Part shown: positions 27,301 through 37,165 of the stretch, in pieces
Numbering within the stretch: position 1 is the first letter of the stretch
Layout: every line of letters begins with the position of its first letter
IMG/VR virus record: IMGVR_UViG_3300025133_009649
Location: 1 to 64,000 of that record
Reading direction: 5' to 3' (one strand)
Length of the DNA stretch: 64,000 nucleotides
Source of the DNA: a virus
Translations under genes and position numbers: made by a program
Notes under the pieces: generated by a model
Databases searched by the model: none
The model's input: only the letters and a program-made list of their open reading frames with translations
What the model was told of the DNA's origin: nothing

Positions 27301-30300
27301 CCAGGCAAAGCTAGGTATACCTCTTACTGCTGAAGCGATTTGTGAGGCGATACTTATTGAAATAATATTGGCTCTCGGTGTTGATGAGATGGCCAAGGCT
27401 CTTTATCAGCAGGCCATGAATGATCCTGATAATTATGGGCCTCTTTTAGACGCCCTTAGCAAGACGGCGCCGCCTCTTGACAAGACTGTTTTAGATATAA
27501 AAAAGATGTTTGCAAGAGCCCCAATTGCTTCTTATATGGCTCTTCTTTATAAAAAGTTCGATGCCGCTGGTGATGTGGATGAGGACGGCGCCATCGTCGA
27601 TGCAGCCGGGATCCCCGTCGACCGACTAAGTTGGTTAACCTTGGAAGCAATCTCTGTTGTAAAGCGGATAGAAGTAAAGAAAGTTCCTGTACAACTAGTC
27701 CCGGCTGGCCGAGTAAACGCTATTGCTGCAGAAAATTGGAATCCTGATATATCTTCAGGATTTGCAGAATTATACGTTGATGACGAATTATTTGATATAG
27801 CTTATGGACACAATTTATCCACTCCAAACGTGTACACGATTAGAGAGATAAATACTGAAAAAAAGAGGATGTTGGATTTAGGATATTCTAATAAAGAAAC
27901 AGAAGCTTTGTTGGTATACGATGGTTATTTAAAACCAAAAGAAAGCCAAATAAAAAAATATTATGATAATTCAGTCCCGTATGTCGTCGGCAAACAAGCT
28001 GTAGAATCTAAATTTCATGAAATTATAACCGGACACCGGCCCCCGGGCAAATACGCAGGTCCTGGAGCTGAAGAGTGCAAGGACGCAGAAGACTTTGACG
28101 CATGCGTAAAAGACTTGATGTCTGAAGAATTAGCTAAACAGTTTCTAGAAAGTATAAAGCTTGTAATAGACATACAAGAAATATGTGTGATGCTCGTGGG
28201 CCCAATGTTAGACGGACTCGAAGATCTGCTGCGTGATCCCTTCGGCGACAGCGGAGAAGATTGGTGGGATAACTTTGTCGAAGGCCTCAAAAGACAATTT
28301 TCTTTTGCATGGCCAACATTTGGTTTTCCTGATAATTTACCAACAGTTAGCCATATGGGCGACTATGGCGCAAGACTATTAGAAACGATTTTAACTTTAG
28401 TTGTTGTTTTATTGGGACAAATTCTCAATATAATAATTAAAGAGGCACTTAGAAACTGTATTGAAGAAATCGATGATGACTCCGGCCCGGCTAATCAGCC
28501 TTATCCTTCAGGCCGACCTCCATTAAGAATTCCATCACTTGACGCAATCATGTCTGATGGCCCAATCGGTGGCCCCATGCCATTCTCGGTTCTAGCTGAC
28601 TTAATGGATAACATACTAGATACACTTTCATTAAGTCAGCTATGTTCTTTATTAAAAGGAGAGGCATCAGAGCAAACTTTATATAATATTATGATGCTAG
28701 CCCGGGACGGCGCAGATAAAAGAACAGCAGAAATTAAAGAATCTTTTATAAATGAGGGCTACAACGAAGAAGACGCTGCTAGAAAGGCTGGTAAACCGAA
28801 ACATTGGTCGATGCTTGATATCAAAAACTTGTTTTTGAGCATAGCAGAATCTCCAGATTTTCCTGGGTTAGATGATATGTGCGACACACTTTCTCCTACT
28901 ACTGCTATGCTTGATGATGTTTGCACTGCTTTTTATGATAGGGACGGTAAAGCTGCACAATTGCAAAAAGCTGGCTTAACTGAAAAGGAAGCCCAGAAGC
29001 AGATTGATCAAGATTTAGAAGATTTAAAAAACAAAGTTATGCTATATGCACCAATATTGTTTCCGAATAATAATCAAGGAATTGGAAAATCTTTAAATGC
29101 TATTCCTGATATCTGTGATATTCCCGGCGCCTTTTCAATTCCTCCTGGTGTACAACACACCATGGAACTGATAACCGATAATATACTAGATAGTGTTAAA
29201 GGTTCATTAATCCAAGATATGATTGCTTTAAGACATTTTGCTGTACCTTCTCGCGCAATGATGGCTGTAACAAATCCGGATGATTTAAAAAAGGCCCACG
29301 AGCTGTTTAAAAGCTCAATTGGCAAACCATACAAAAAAAAGGCAATTGCCTTTATCGGAAATCCCGGTTATGAAGAGATGAAAAGCTTAAAAGATATTCC
29401 AACATATCCTATTATTTATGGTATAAACAACATTTGTTTTGGTGGATACCGACCCGGCGATGACGGGATGGATGACGAATATTTATCTGATGCAGAAACA
29501 AAAGAGAACCTGCAATTTAATAGGGTTTGGGATTCCATCGAAGCTTGGCCCTCTAATATTTTTGAGCATGAATATTTTAAACCAACTACTTTTCTTCGTT
29601 TGTTGGCAAATCCGAATTTTTATTCAAAAGCTAAGTGGGGTTTAGGCACGGGGATCCCTGGAGTTACTAGCAAACTTTCGCTTGCACAAAAGCTTGTCAC
29701 TAGAGCCCTCTCCGATGAACCGCTGGGCGAGAATGGCCAGCCAGGAGGTGACCTCGTAGCCGCGGCCATCTTCAAAGCTCCCGCGGACACACCCTTCATC
29801 GGCGCCCTTAATCTGACAGATTTTATTAAATTATTTTGGGCTGACCCTGTGGGTGGAGAGTACGGTGGCCCTATCGTAGATAAACTTCGTATATTAATAA
29901 ACGAAGATTTTGTACAAGACGTAAAACCAAAATATTTGTCTGAAATGCTTTTTGAAAAAGATCATTTGATGGCTCCTAAAATTTCTGGTTTAACCGAGGA
30001 CAAACCGCCATCAGGGGGCCCCAGTCTCAATGGTTTTATTGCCCCTCCCGTACCATGGCCAAACACCGAGCTAGCCTGGGAAAATGCAAAAAAAGTTCAC
30101 TCACTTAATAGTACATTAAAGTCCATACACAAAAATCCATACGTTTGGTCAAATATGTATAAGAGTTATACTGGCTTGCCGGCCACGGAGGAATACATCC
30201 AGTTCGAAAAGGAAATGGAATACTTCACCGGAACCACCAGCTCGCCCGACTATGAACCAATCTCTCTCAAAGACCGAGAGGACTGGAGCCCCTCCGGCAT

Positions 30301-33300
30301 AATTGATACCGGAGGCCTCCCGGGTGAGGACTATTATAACCTTGCAAATATGTCACCTGGTTATTATTCACTGGTTACTAACCAGCTGGCTGACATATTC
30401 CGTAGAGGCGACGGAGAACATGTGGGTGGCGCCGATGACCACTCGGACGTCAGCGCGTGGTGGATCAAAAATAAATCCCCGGCGAAGCTTTTATGGGCTT
30501 TTATGGAATTAACACTTGGTGAGGCAATTGGTCTTACGGACGAAAGAATAGGAACATTATATCCTAATTTCCCTGGTGCGTTTGCTGACGGGGTTATTCT
30601 TGGTTTGTCTGGCCCCAGCACAGCGGACGCCCGTTATAAACCTCTATACGTGGTTTTTGATCAAGCATACATGGATCCTGGAAGCCCTCTTTTTGCAGAA
30701 CCTGCAGCGATGATATCACATTTTAGCGCAAACAAGGACCCAGTCAATCGTGAATTATTCGCCTATCTTTCAGATACCAATAATTTTCCACAAATGTTGG
30801 GATACATTAACGAAGAAGCCTTCGACCACCAGACTTTTGAGGAGGCGAAAAGGCTGACGCTTGATAAGAATTTTAATCCTAATATTCTTAAATATGATCT
30901 CCCTCTTACAAAGTTGGCTGCTAAATCTATCGCTGGCCCGGAGGGCACTACTACCATTAATGCTAACGAGACGATGCAAGAAATATTTAAGGCCTTCACT
31001 GCCAAGGGCTTAGCTGGAGAAAATCTGGGAGAAGCCGGCGAAACGGCAGGCATAGGAAATATAACTTCACTGATCGAAGCCCTAGAAGTGTCGATGAGAA
31101 ATGATAGTTTAATTTATCAAAATGTTCCGAATATGAGTCAAGATAACTTATTAAAACAACTATCTTCTATTAAGGATGCTTTTAGAATAGCAAAAGGAAA
31201 ATTAGTTGGTGCCGAAGAATATAATGTACCGCCTGGTGTTTTATTTGGAGAGGAATCAATAAAAAGTGCATTGTTCGATTTTACTTTCGCTGATGAGCTG
31301 GATTCAGATATACAAGATTTAATAAAAGAAATTTATGATACTGATACTCCCATAATAGAAATAATAAATAATTTCGAAGATTTTGATCCGGATAATACTC
31401 CATCGGGCCTCCTCGTCGAAGCCCCTGGCAGCACACCAGACTCGCCACAAATCCCCACCGCCGCCTATCAGACTGATCCATTAAATATTAGAGCGCAAAT
31501 ATTTGGACAATTTTTAACTTATAAGTTTTTTGAAAAATATGATAAATATAAAATTTTGTCTGGCAAATTTGAAGATTTGGATGTTGATGATTTTAGAAAA
31601 TCTCTTAAAATAATCCTTTCAACTTATTGTTATAGTTCTTTACAATTCGCATATTCTAATCAAATGTTCGCTAAACTTAAGCGGTCACGCTTGCAAGAAA
31701 GAGGCTTTATGAAGAAGCTTTGGGACAAGATGTTAAGCAGTCCTCTAGGCGAAAATATTCCTCCAGTTTGCCAAGATGTGTTTGATCAATTTGGCACATT
31801 ATCCAGCGCTCAGGCCCAAGGCACAAATACAGATTTCTTTAGAATAGGGGAAGAAAAAACGCGCATAATTGAATTTTATAAAAAATCAATTTGTAAAGAC
31901 GTTTATGCTAAAAACTCTCCAGAAGAAAATTCTGTTCGAGTTGCTTTATTAGAAGGCATCGTAAAATTAATAGTAAAAATTTATACATTAGAAATGTGCA
32001 TAGCAAGTATTATTGCTTGGGATAGCTTTGAAATAGGAGAGATTTTTGCAACTGATTTTATGACAAAGGTTATTGTTAATAATATCAAAGAAGACACTGA
32101 AATAGAGAAAATATCGTTATATGCTAAAGAAATAGTTAAAAAGGAAATGGGGGCCGATGATGAAGAAGATCTAGCTGATAAATTGAAAGATAGAAGCGCG
32201 CTAGCTTACATGGTCGGTACCGCTAGCGATGATATAGCTGGTATAATAAGAGATATCTTTAAAAACGAGAACTATGTGCCTATTTCTACAGACCTTGAAT
32301 TAGAAATACTTTATAATTCTGATGAGGACTTTGTTAGTAAATACAGAAAAAATATATTACCTGAACGTGGAATAGATCCTAACACAGAATTGACTCCACA
32401 TCAGGATCCACAGAGGTTTTTTTCTTTACACCAGGCTGGAATCCCGGATTATGTAGTTGATGTAAGGTTCAAGCAGAACATTTATACTATGAATTATGGA
32501 TCTGGACACATACAAGATCTTTTTGGTGCTGTTGGCCATTGGCCCATGAGTGAGGACTGCTTGAATAAACAAGTTGTAGATGCTGATGACGAAATATTAG
32601 GAATGAATTCTTTTACATGTGATCCTTTTCGTGTTCGCGCCCATGTCATTAAGACCAGCCGTTCATGGCCGGCCAAAGAGGCCTCTGAATACATTAATAT
32701 GTACGGGTTTAATAAGCGCGATGATATAGTAAAGCTAAAAAAATCAAAAAACTTTTTTCATTCTATGCCTTATAACTATTATCAAACTGGTCTGAACTAC
32801 GGTGAAGTAGCCGGCGGGAACCAGGCGGCTGTAACTGCAGAAATAGAGGGTTTTCAAGGTAGCAACGGAGGCGCCAATTCCTTTGATAACTATTCTCGTC
32901 CACTTCTTGGTGGATCTTTCTTAAACAACCCTGTTGGTCATAACGAGTTCGGTACGGAGGTTGAGCACTCTCTCTGGAACAAGCAAAGCGGCTTAGGCAA
33001 CGATCATTTCGGCGGCGCCTTCGAGGATTACTCAGCATATTGGGACCCGGCGATTAACGCTTACAAAACTAGGGTGCTTAAAAATTATTATATTCCAGAT
33101 ACGGAACAAAAACAATTTGTAAGAATTAATGATTTGATGAGGACATATCTTGGCGGCGCCGATGCATTCAACAAAGAAATGTTTAGGCCTTCACAATTTG
33201 GTAATTTGTTTAATGGCACATTCGGTAATGTTACTATAGAACCTTACGTAAGAGTAATTGATTATACAGAAGCCGAATTAGACGAAATCAAGGATAATTT

Positions 33301-36300
33301 TGATGTTAATTTATATAAGCCTGAAGGCGGCGTCTGGGGCACTGATCCATGTGACGCCCCGGTTGCGCAATTAACAACAAAATACAGCGATTATATGAAT
33401 GATTTCTTTCTTCAACTTGATTCATGGCGCAACAACAACATATTTAATGCTTATGTTTATGATTTTGTACCACTGTCCGTATGGAGTCATTTTTATAATG
33501 AGGTATTTTTAAAATTGCTTAAGACTTTTGAGGCTGGCATCGTCTCGGGCACGTGCTACGAAGAAGAGGGTACCCCGGAGGATCCCTGGGAGACCCAGGC
33601 CCTGGCCGGCTGCGAGCCGGCCATGCCGAACGAGAATGACTCTACCCCGCCCCCAATGAAAATTATTTTTGATACGTATGGGCTTGCACCCTTTTTCAAA
33701 GAGATAAAATTTGGCTTAAGACTAAGCTATTCTACCACTTTTCCTGTAGACGACCGCGTAGAAATGGCCAATGGATACGGGCTAAAAGAGTTTATGGAAC
33801 ACAGCTTCGGCCGCGGCACGACTCCGCGGCACGGATGCAAGATCCCGGCTCATGGCTTGAAAAATAGTAAAACTCTTTTTGGCCATCGTCCATATTATGT
33901 TGAATCAAATGATCCGGAGGTGGACGCCGAGTTGCCCTACCCCATCGAAAGATTCAAAATATGTGACGAAATACAGATACCAATTGTTGAACTTGAAAAA
34001 GCAATTACAACAGTTCCTGGAACAAGCCCTATTAAATTTACAGTTGAGGGCAGCGAAGAATTAATACCACTAGAACAACTTGGTTTTTATAACCGATCAA
34101 CTTATAATCTTTTTGATCATAAATATTGGGAAGATTTAATTAATTCTACAGACATACCGAAGCAGGCCGAGGAGTATGATGCCGCGGCCTTGGACAATAT
34201 CTGGCAAAGCGAAGAATTATTGAACCAAGCCATGGCCGAAGCAACCGATATCGTCTCGGAGTGCGATCAGCTTTGGGCAAACTATGAGTTTGATCGCAGA
34301 GTTACCAATGCGCACAAAATTTATTGGGCTGCCAAGGAACAGTTTATCCAGCTTGTTACGGCGGGAAAATACTGGGATTGGTCGTATAAAGACGAGAATG
34401 GCGTGACCCCATCGGGCAACTGGTATGATCATACGATGACTAAATTAGCCAGATATAACAATATGGATCCCACATGGAACGAAACGACATGGTCCCTTTC
34501 CACCCAGGGTGGATTTCTATTTAGTCCATGGTACCCGTGGTCCATGGCCGACTACAATAACGGCATCGGCCCACGTCGAGGGTCGTACGATACTCTCGAC
34601 TACGGTACCGGCGGCGCGACTGATGCGCGCGAGGAGTATGATTATGACTTCGTCCCGGCCCAGGCGAACTGGGTCGAAATGACTGCCGGTGGCCAATTAC
34701 ACTGGCCACACAGGGGTGGATTTGATTTTCGATATTATTTAAATCATTATTACAGTAAGTCCCGCGGCGGGGAAGGAATGTCGTCCACCGGCTATGTCGA
34801 CCCCAATCATGTCCCTACGAACCAACAGGCGATCCAGTCCGGCGTTGAGGCTTACTGGACCCCCGCGCCAAATTATGAAACCTGGCTTAACCAACTCACC
34901 GGCCCCGGCGGTGAAAAGGAGGGCTATTGTCTCTATCAGTGTCAGTTTATACGACCCACGCGCCTTGCTCTTGAATCATCCATGATCCTCGGCGAAGCGC
35001 TCACCGGAATCGACGCGCACTACTACTCCGCCCCGGATCCGACGCTCACGCCGGTACCCCCACACACACTCGAAGGGCCCATGGCCCACGAGCACAATCC
35101 CAGTACATACCACGACTGGACCCACGACCCTCTTATGCCCAGTACCCCTGCCTCCGAGACGGTGATTATCCACGCGGGGAACGACGTCCCGACGGTGATC
35201 ACCCAGCCTCGTGGCGCCCCCATCTCGTCCGGGGTATTCTCTACGTACGAAGACTATACCGAAAAATCGATTTATGTTAATGATGCACATTTATTCAGCG
35301 CAATCTCGCCCGGTAGCTTGCCCCCGGGGGACCCGCTCTACTACCAACTCGTGTCTGAGCAGACCCCTGAAAACGCCAGCGCATTTTGGAATTATTTAAT
35401 ACATCAGAAAAGATATCCTCCGCCCATAGATACAGAAGATAATATCACCACCTGCTCTGAAAAACCGCTCCTGTGCGAGACACTTGATGGCGATGCATGG
35501 TTTGCAGAAAATTTTCCTGAATTAGCTCCGTTTTTCCCGAGCATCAAAGTTATCGATATGGTTGCCGCTAACCCTCGTAGCCATGACGCTCAACCCACCG
35601 AGTATCGAGTTGAGAAGCCGGGCCCCGAGTGCCCCGAGAACCTGAAACCCGCCGATATCTTCGACACTTTAAAGGTTGGCCTCTACGACCAGATGGTCCA
35701 GGCCTATTACGACAGTTTAGGACAGAATATTTCGTGGAATCCGGGTCCACTGGGAGGAGGTATAGGTCCAGTTTACCAAGGGACTCTTGGGAACTTTGTT
35801 GCGGACTATGTTGAAGAGGGTTCTATGGTTTTTGCTCAAACTGTTGAGTTAGGAAAAAATGAAAATAAAGATGCCATAAAACATTTAACTACTAATTTTC
35901 ATCAGTTCTTTTATAAAAATTTAGCTCAAAAAATGGTTAACGAACTTCAAGCTACTCCAGAATTTAGATTAATGTACGAATACTTGTTTCCAATGAAGAA
36001 ATATATGTCTTTATCTTTTATGTATGCTAGTGATAGTTTATCAAGATTTGTACCAGACCCAACAGATATATTAGATATAACAAAAAATACTTTATTTCAA
36101 GTTTTAACGGGAATAGAAAATTCTTTAGATTATACATATTTGCCGGATGAATTAAGCAACTTTTTATCAAAACAATTAAATTCGGATGATATTAGCACTC
36201 AAGCAAAAAAACCAAGTATGTGGAAAATAATATTATGGATGATAATTCGTACTTCCTTATTGGTTCTTAAGGGGTTTGTTGAGGTTACTGACCCGGCTAT

Positions 36301-37096
36301 TATAATAGCTAAATTTATTATTGATACTATCAATGCGATACAACAAGCCGTTATAGGATTAATCGAATCAGGCATTAATACTGCAAAGGCTGCGATCAAT
36401 GCGGCTAAAATGATTGCTGATTCTACTCTTAAGATGGCTGAAATAAACATTTCTATAGCGGCTTCAACAATATCAATGATGATAGATCTCACTTTGAAGT
36501 TCATGAAGATCCCAGATGAAGAAAGCGAATCAGGATTTGTACAGGAGGAAAATAGTGAAGGCGTGCTGGAAGATGTAACATTAGACAAATATGTTGTATT
36601 CGACACAGGGGGAGAGGGTGATGACGCAAAATCGATAGAGGACTGGGTAATTTCAGTTACCCCTCTCACTCCATTGATGTATGAAAAACTGGGTGAAGAA
36701 AATGCCACGAAATGGGATGAACTAGGAGTTGAGATTGATAAAGCCAAGGACCTCCAAACAGACTATATCAATGCCAAGAAAGAGAAAGAGGAGCTGGAAA
36801 AGACCGTAAACACAACAATTAAAGATATGGAAGATGCACTAAAAGACGCCAAAAAAACTATGAAAGAAGTATTTGCGTCTCCTTTCTTGTTGCCTGGCAT
36901 GTGGGCCGCGATGCTTCCTTCAGCTCATATCTATGGAGGAGGCCTCATGTATCCTCCATTGCCTCCAGTTGGTCCGCCGAGTACAGTACCTGGTATGATC
37001 TATCTTGTTTTGCTTTTCTTGGATGGCTGGGAAGATATGATGCATGAACAATCGCAGTTAGCAAACGAAGATGTTGATTGCGAAGATTATCTTTAA
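24314..37096 (+). CDS. Giant 4260-aa virion-associated protein of unknown function
   Basis: One uninterrupted 12.8-kb frame lies between the spike-like gene and gp25. No catalytic domain was recognised. Seen features: long hydrophobic helices near residues 1357-1377 ('LTLVVVLLGQILNIII'), a longer hydrophobic/amphipathic run near 3968-4020 and another near 4190-4200; a Lys/Glu coiled stretch near 4140-4190; and an aromatic- and proline-rich middle near residues 3100-3810 that is coded by GC-rich DNA. Context makes it a tail-tip/baseplate protein. A tape-measure role is not supported: it lies downstream of the lysin rather than beside tube genes, and a helix of this length would imply a tail of about 640 nm. 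Membrane-active segments could help genome entry (inference). Confidence 0.8.
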   Translation: MQLEISKNKLKEVQSAVKKWADVAIPMWQKMFQWLLPDDFDYGYSGESVTAPNFSDLILVEDVQAEQLAHYESGLGFLIQINATIKKYHTQKINWDGAPLVNGEVFSNAAWPEQDKINSEWWHEDYCADIVDNLLQDVKVLQNSPLYNTDPQLLTAINLNFDGADLSNKADAVVKAAGEYLSLMGLSFSTKHEISPPPDEVSALSPWTIASDKSLESQFENLRPTSTHYIAFMLDETKSDLDYPDAGPGGYYLPVRYSPWDETNHESDPKEVKDWNDENFRYLTMDGDFFKPGSNASQLANGIELPHGLGVIVTEIINSKTGVWVGFIIDEFDPLTLDSDIAVTNSSWHNKLDDFYKSGDYGWNDPAHKRRVQRFLYTRPEYLRIKQDSKEIGTDNIERSALDPPISDNIVVSEESIAEVTKNLPPALGKINPQDNKNWLTLLPGQVALSYYSFIKQNHKQTEKKNYVVDHTAIINNPSLRYSEGYFYFVVGQSPRMSERDAIALPNETAGDTLEQKKLYASAQSIDLAKDKAWEALLKHFGKDMDEIESNPLIQRLKRSFFVTAASHVNINTTNPNNQNVLFAIRASYIDALPETRKPYFNDFDDTDFAGGRSFSFQFLAKEMGKICSDLTNSLTGIKKKTQAIKANQPWMKDAAGQQFNMKIIEDFLFDSKTTVHSGGSARPGQSLIGGASTAGGFPVLLSNFFKNQVYPRTTKNDYISKLISEAGALILSSNSNPDDPDHVVEIGIRDNGLVGSDVRLTISYILFSPDPKVLKNLGETEEGELTGHFKLFYHDPYITEDEYKTDTIPRSAVPLRIGIPLLRQNLEGVYPSMALHYLLSHSSILSGYKSLEGNDEATPKAWQDYLLRYSVPPIAISAHPRLPKADNINNLSCEELIKTLDKAGNVSGYEQRIIMERIYTNPGCRKEYYRKFKKSTPASDPEMTRKMLESKAAESENLDGKSSSGGVSQQLSRLYNVLLNTLDIEGIIQLLIACIQAKLGIPLTAEAICEAILIEIILALGVDEMAKALYQQAMNDPDNYGPLLDALSKTAPPLDKTVLDIKKMFARAPIASYMALLYKKFDAAGDVDEDGAIVDAAGIPVDRLSWLTLEAISVVKRIEVKKVPVQLVPAGRVNAIAAENWNPDISSGFAELYVDDELFDIAYGHNLSTPNVYTIREINTEKKRMLDLGYSNKETEALLVYDGYLKPKESQIKKYYDNSVPYVVGKQAVESKFHEIITGHRPPGKYAGPGAEECKDAEDFDACVKDLMSEELAKQFLESIKLVIDIQEICVMLVGPMLDGLEDLLRDPFGDSGEDWWDNFVEGLKRQFSFAWPTFGFPDNLPTVSHMGDYGARLLETILTLVVVLLGQILNIIIKEALRNCIEEIDDDSGPANQPYPSGRPPLRIPSLDAIMSDGPIGGPMPFSVLADLMDNILDTLSLSQLCSLLKGEASEQTLYNIMMLARDGADKRTAEIKESFINEGYNEEDAARKAGKPKHWSMLDIKNLFLSIAESPDFPGLDDMCDTLSPTTAMLDDVCTAFYDRDGKAAQLQKAGLTEKEAQKQIDQDLEDLKNKVMLYAPILFPNNNQGIGKSLNAIPDICDIPGAFSIPPGVQHTMELITDNILDSVKGSLIQDMIALRHFAVPSRAMMAVTNPDDLKKAHELFKSSIGKPYKKKAIAFIGNPGYEEMKSLKDIPTYPIIYGINNICFGGYRPGDDGMDDEYLSDAETKENLQFNRVWDSIEAWPSNIFEHEYFKPTTFLRLLANPNFYSKAKWGLGTGIPGVTSKLSLAQKLVTRALSDEPLGENGQPGGDLVAAAIFKAPADTPFIGALNLTDFIKLFWADPVGGEYGGPIVDKLRILINEDFVQDVKPKYLSEMLFEKDHLMAPKISGLTEDKPPSGGPSLNGFIAPPVPWPNTELAWENAKKVHSLNSTLKSIHKNPYVWSNMYKSYTGLPATEEYIQFEKEMEYFTGTTSSPDYEPISLKDREDWSPSGIIDTGGLPGEDYYNLANMSPGYYSLVTNQLADIFRRGDGEHVGGADDHSDVSAWWIKNKSPAKLLWAFMELTLGEAIGLTDERIGTLYPNFPGAFADGVILGLSGPSTADARYKPLYVVFDQAYMDPGSPLFAEPAAMISHFSANKDPVNRELFAYLSDTNNFPQMLGYINEEAFDHQTFEEAKRLTLDKNFNPNILKYDLPLTKLAAKSIAGPEGTTTINANETMQEIFKAFTAKGLAGENLGEAGETAGIGNITSLIEALEVSMRNDSLIYQNVPNMSQDNLLKQLSSIKDAFRIAKGKLVGAEEYNVPPGVLFGEESIKSALFDFTFADELDSDIQDLIKEIYDTDTPIIEIINNFEDFDPDNTPSGLLVEAPGSTPDSPQIPTAAYQTDPLNIRAQIFGQFLTYKFFEKYDKYKILSGKFEDLDVDDFRKSLKIILSTYCYSSLQFAYSNQMFAKLKRSRLQERGFMKKLWDKMLSSPLGENIPPVCQDVFDQFGTLSSAQAQGTNTDFFRIGEEKTRIIEFYKKSICKDVYAKNSPEENSVRVALLEGIVKLIVKIYTLEMCIASIIAWDSFEIGEIFATDFMTKVIVNNIKEDTEIEKISLYAKEIVKKEMGADDEEDLADKLKDRSALAYMVGTASDDIAGIIRDIFKNENYVPISTDLELEILYNSDEDFVSKYRKNILPERGIDPNTELTPHQDPQRFFSLHQAGIPDYVVDVRFKQNIYTMNYGSGHIQDLFGAVGHWPMSEDCLNKQVVDADDEILGMNSFTCDPFRVRAHVIKTSRSWPAKEASEYINMYGFNKRDDIVKLKKSKNFFHSMPYNYYQTGLNYGEVAGGNQAAVTAEIEGFQGSNGGANSFDNYSRPLLGGSFLNNPVGHNEFGTEVEHSLWNKQSGLGNDHFGGAFEDYSAYWDPAINAYKTRVLKNYYIPDTEQKQFVRINDLMRTYLGGADAFNKEMFRPSQFGNLFNGTFGNVTIEPYVRVIDYTEAELDEIKDNFDVNLYKPEGGVWGTDPCDAPVAQLTTKYSDYMNDFFLQLDSWRNNNIFNAYVYDFVPLSVWSHFYNEVFLKLLKTFEAGIVSGTCYEEEGTPEDPWETQALAGCEPAMPNENDSTPPPMKIIFDTYGLAPFFKEIKFGLRLSYSTTFPVDDRVEMANGYGLKEFMEHSFGRGTTPRHGCKIPAHGLKNSKTLFGHRPYYVESNDPEVDAELPYPIERFKICDEIQIPIVELEKAITTVPGTSPIKFTVEGSEELIPLEQLGFYNRSTYNLFDHKYWEDLINSTDIPKQAEEYDAAALDNIWQSEELLNQAMAEATDIVSECDQLWANYEFDRRVTNAHKIYWAAKEQFIQLVTAGKYWDWSYKDENGVTPSGNWYDHTMTKLARYNNMDPTWNETTWSLSTQGGFLFSPWYPWSMADYNNGIGPRRGSYDTLDYGTGGATDAREEYDYDFVPAQANWVEMTAGGQLHWPHRGGFDFRYYLNHYYSKSRGGEGMSSTGYVDPNHVPTNQQAIQSGVEAYWTPAPNYETWLNQLTGPGGEKEGYCLYQCQFIRPTRLALESSMILGEALTGIDAHYYSAPDPTLTPVPPHTLEGPMAHEHNPSTYHDWTHDPLMPSTPASETVIIHAGNDVPTVITQPRGAPISSGVFSTYEDYTEKSIYVNDAHLFSAISPGSLPPGDPLYYQLVSEQTPENASAFWNYLIHQKRYPPPIDTEDNITTCSEKPLLCETLDGDAWFAENFPELAPFFPSIKVIDMVAANPRSHDAQPTEYRVEKPGPECPENLKPADIFDTLKVGLYDQMVQAYYDSLGQNISWNPGPLGGGIGPVYQGTLGNFVADYVEEGSMVFAQTVELGKNENKDAIKHLTTNFHQFFYKNLAQKMVNELQATPEFRLMYEYLFPMKKYMSLSFMYASDSLSRFVPDPTDILDITKNTLFQVLTGIENSLDYTYLPDELSNFLSKQLNSDDISTQAKKPSMWKIILWMIIRTSLLVLKGFVEVTDPAIIIAKFIIDTINAIQQAVIGLIESGINTAKAAINAAKMIADSTLKMAEINISIAASTISMMIDLTLKFMKIPDEESESGFVQEENSEGVLEDVTLDKYVVFDTGGEGDDAKSIEDWVISVTPLTPLMYEKLGEENATKWDELGVEIDKAKDLQTDYINAKKEKEELEKTVNTTIKDMEDALKDAKKTMKEVFASPFLLPGMWAAMLPSAHIYGGGLMYPPLPPVGPPSTVPGMIYLVLLFLDGWEDMMHEQSQLANEDVDCEDYL
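33540..35760. other. GC-rich composition patch inside the giant gene
   Basis: Within the AT-rich gene, this stretch turns GC-rich and uses G/C-ending codons while the frame stays open. Hand counts show the contrast: bases 35041-35100 have 40 G/C of 60 and 35101-35160 have 36 of 60, while 35881-35940 have 12 of 60. The encoded part is rich in Tyr, Trp, Pro, Gly and His. Edges are gradual, and short AT-rich pieces lie inside, so this is a mosaic rather than one clean block. Confidence 0.7.
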
Positions 37097-37122
37097 ACCT
37101 ATTCCTGGTATGATTTTAATCG

Positions 37123-37136
37123 TTTAACTATTTATA
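37123..37136 (+). promoter_or_regulatory. Candidate late promoter motif before gp25
   Basis: TTTAACTATTTATA lies in the 69-nt gap between the giant gene and gp25, 29 nt before the ATG. The identical 14 bases recur at 60520-60533 in another of the few gaps. The last eight bases read TATAAATA, the T4 late octamer, on the opposite strand. Orientation and function are open. Confidence 0.4.
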
Positions 37137-37165
37137 CATGTATCTAGTATATCAAGAGGAAGCAA

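Noticed and set aside
34976-35290. 104-aa minus-strand frame in the GC-rich patch
   Set aside because: High GC content lowers stop codons on the other strand; the product is Arg/Val/Gly-rich filler without a domain.
33540-35760. Diversity-generating retroelement target
   Set aside because: No template repeat or reverse transcriptase was seen, and the patch is GC-rich rather than marked by A-site variation.
36199-36747. 182-aa hydrophobic minus-strand open frame
   Set aside because: It is the reverse of the hydrophobic C-terminal part of the giant gene; no start signal and no independent evidence.
24314-37096. Giant protein as tape-measure protein
   Set aside because: At about 0.15 nm per residue it would imply a tail of roughly 640 nm, and it lies downstream of the lysin, beside baseplate genes, not with tube or sheath genes.
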